DNA of 64,000 nt from positions 310,001 through 374,000 of the forward strand of contig CBDFLD010000017.1 of the NCBI GenBank assembly GCA_965249005.1, read 5' to 3'. The notes below the pieces were generated by a model that was not told the DNA's origin, searched no databases, and saw only the letters and a program-made list of their open reading frames with translations. Made by a program: the position numbers and the translations under genes. Shown piece after piece: positions 62,937 to 64,000 of this stretch. The stretch's first letter is position 1; each line of letters begins with the position of its first letter. This stretch comes from CBDFLD01 sp965249005 (GTDB lineage Bacteria > Acidobacteriota > UBA6911).

Positions 62937-63905
62937 ATGACGGAAGTTGTGGTCTGTGTTTACGCCAGAGATGAATATGACCGCTCCTCACAGGGCCTCC
63001 TGGGGGCGGGCCAGCGTCTGGCCAATAGTTTACAGAAGGGCCTGCATGTCGTCATTCTCGGCTTGCCGAGCGATGCCATGAGTCAGAAAGTTCAATCGGC
63101 ATCCCAGCGAGTCACCGTCGTCGAGGCCATGGACATCTCTCAGTATCAGCCGGAGCCATATCTTCACGGCCTTGCCGAGATCTTGACCGCGCTTGAGCCG
63201 TACGCTGTTTTGCTCGCCAACGATACCTACAGCCAAGAAATCGCGCCACGCCTGGCGCACCGACTCGGCGGGAGCGCGGTGGGAGACGGGTTGGCCTTGA
63301 GTGTGAACGAAGGTCAGCTTCAGGTCGCCCGGAGTGTCTACGGTGGTAAGGCCACTGCCACGATTCGCTGCAACCGATTCCCCGCAGTCGTGTGGATCCG
63401 CTCTCGTGCTTTTGAGCCGGCGCAGTCCGTTTCACAATCCGCTGCGACCGAGCAAGTCACTGTATCTTTGCCGGACAATCCAGCCTCCCGCATCGTCGAA
63501 AGAAAAGTCGAGGGCACGGGCGAGAGCCGACTGGAGGATGCTCAGGTGATTGTCTCGGGGGGCCGGGGTTTGGGGGGGGCGGAGCCCTTCGAGCAGCTGA
63601 AACAGCTGGCGGCATTGCTCGGCGCTCAGCTGGCGGCGTCCCGGGCGGCCTGTGACTCGGGATGGGTCCCGCCGTCCTGGCAGGTCGGGCAAACAGGAAA
63701 GAAGGTGGCACCGGAATTGTACCTCGCCATTGCGATTCACGGTGCAAGCCAGCACCTGGCAGGTATTTCCGACGCCAAGGTCGTCGCGGCCATCAACATC
63801 GATGGGGATGCCCCGATCTTCAAGCACTGCCTCTTTGGAATCGTCGAGGATTATCGCAAGGTTGTTCCGCCCTTGATCGAGAGACTCTCAAAACTAGAGA
63901 AATGA
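62937..63905 (+). CDS. etfA: electron transfer flavoprotein subunit alpha
   Basis: Larger ETF subunit binding FAD: VIVSGGRGLGGAEPFE at the start of the FAD domain, SRAACDSGWVPPSWQVGQTGK, LYLAIAIHGASQHLAGI and the final AINIDGDAPIF. The N-terminal domain (VVVCVYARDE) pairs with EtfB. The ATG at 62937 fits homologues and gives 322 residues. The stop overlaps the start of the next gene (ATGA), so the Fe-S reductase is coupled to it. Confidence 0.95.
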   Translation: MTEVVVCVYARDEYDRSSQGLLGAGQRLANSLQKGLHVVILGLPSDAMSQKVQSASQRVTVVEAMDISQYQPEPYLHGLAEILTALEPYAVLLANDTYSQEIAPRLAHRLGGSAVGDGLALSVNEGQLQVARSVYGGKATATIRCNRFPAVVWIRSRAFEPAQSVSQSAATEQVTVSLPDNPASRIVERKVEGTGESRLEDAQVIVSGGRGLGGAEPFEQLKQLAALLGAQLAASRAACDSGWVPPSWQVGQTGKKVAPELYLAIAIHGASQHLAGISDAKVVAAINIDGDAPIFKHCLFGIVEDYRKVVPPLIERLSKLEK

Positions 63906-64000
63906 ACCCATCCATTCCCACCCGGGAGATTCTTTGGAACATCTCACATGTATGGGTGATGTATGCTCTGCTCGTTCCCACCGTATTGATCGGCGGGTAC
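63902..64000 (+). CDS. ETF-linked Fe-S reductase, N-terminal fragment (3' end outside window)
   Basis: Only 33 codons are visible (TREILWNISHVWVMYALLVP). They fit the membrane-anchored N-terminus of heterodisulfide-reductase-type Fe-S proteins often placed after etfBA, which would carry electrons from ETF to the quinone pool. The call rests on position and a short match. Confidence 0.6.
   Translation, partial: MNPSIPTREILWNISHVWVMYALLVPTVLIGGY

Noticed and set aside
1..64000. CRISPR array
   Set aside because: No set of regularly spaced repeats of 23-40 bases was seen; the tandem and dispersed repeats present have 7-15 base units or irregular spacing, and no cas gene is present.

Overview
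The window is about 64 kb of bacterial chromosome from a Gram-negative organism: it has lptD for LPS assembly, several lipoprotein-type signal peptides and a periplasmic PBP4-type peptidase. Conserved blocks include a small SRP RNA followed by dnaX-recR, folK-deoxynucleoside kinase-panC, and gap-pgk-tpiA-secG-tRNA-Leu. Together with CehA/McbA metallohydrolases, a PVC-type haem protein and a cytochrome c/monooxygenase-like protein, this points to Acidobacteriota or a close relation. The assignment is an inference from gene content and order, not from a marker tree.

Layout. 0-5 kb: AbgB-like amidohydrolase (5' end outside the window), soluble transhydrogenase sthA, a degenerate ROK protein and a cytosolic BtuF-like binding protein. 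5-7.6 kb: SRP RNA, dnaX, recR. 7.6-14.5 kb (minus strand): lptD, folK, dNK, panC, dacB, moaD, moaE. 14.5-24.9 kb (minus strand): an exported-hydrolase region in which one CehA gene and a Nif3-like gene are intact, while a sulfatase, a PVC-type haem protein, a second CehA gene and a small gene carry frameshifts or internal stops. 25-34.1 kb (plus strand): a CPBP-protease/beta-propeller fusion, archease-rtcB, a lone groEL, and the glycolytic operon ending in secG and tRNA-Leu(GAG).

34.1-45.2 kb is an accessory mosaic that starts directly after the tRNA. It holds gene scraps (ThuA, SnoaL, DUF1579-like), an AT-rich DoxX-like gene, a 1112-residue exported protein, an iduronate-2-sulfatase-type enzyme, an inverted duplicate of that sulfatase's 3' end, at least five copies of a short repeat, and an IS256-family element. 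45.3-64 kb returns to ordinary genes: fadB-type and thiolase genes, a Ni/Co transporter, an SDR, a CobW GTPase, a cytochrome/YHS protein, a beta-helix protein, a truncated IS256-type element beside a 5'-truncated acyl-CoA ligase, panE-like, msrB, a histidine phosphatase, and etfBA followed by the start of an Fe-S reductase.

Functional themes. FadB-type enzyme, thiolase, acyl-CoA ligase and EtfBA with its Fe-S partner form a dispersed fatty-acid oxidation set. SthA, GAPDH, PGK and TPI provide central carbon and redox balance. Sulfatases and the large exported protein suggest use of sulfated polysaccharides, but much of that exported hydrolytic repertoire is decaying or rearranged. The most unusual items are the repeat family and inverted sulfatase duplication at 34-42 kb, the protease-propeller fusion whose catalytic glutamates are replaced by glutamines, the monooxygenase-like protein lacking the usual copper-ligand motif, and a perfect palindrome upstream of etfBA.
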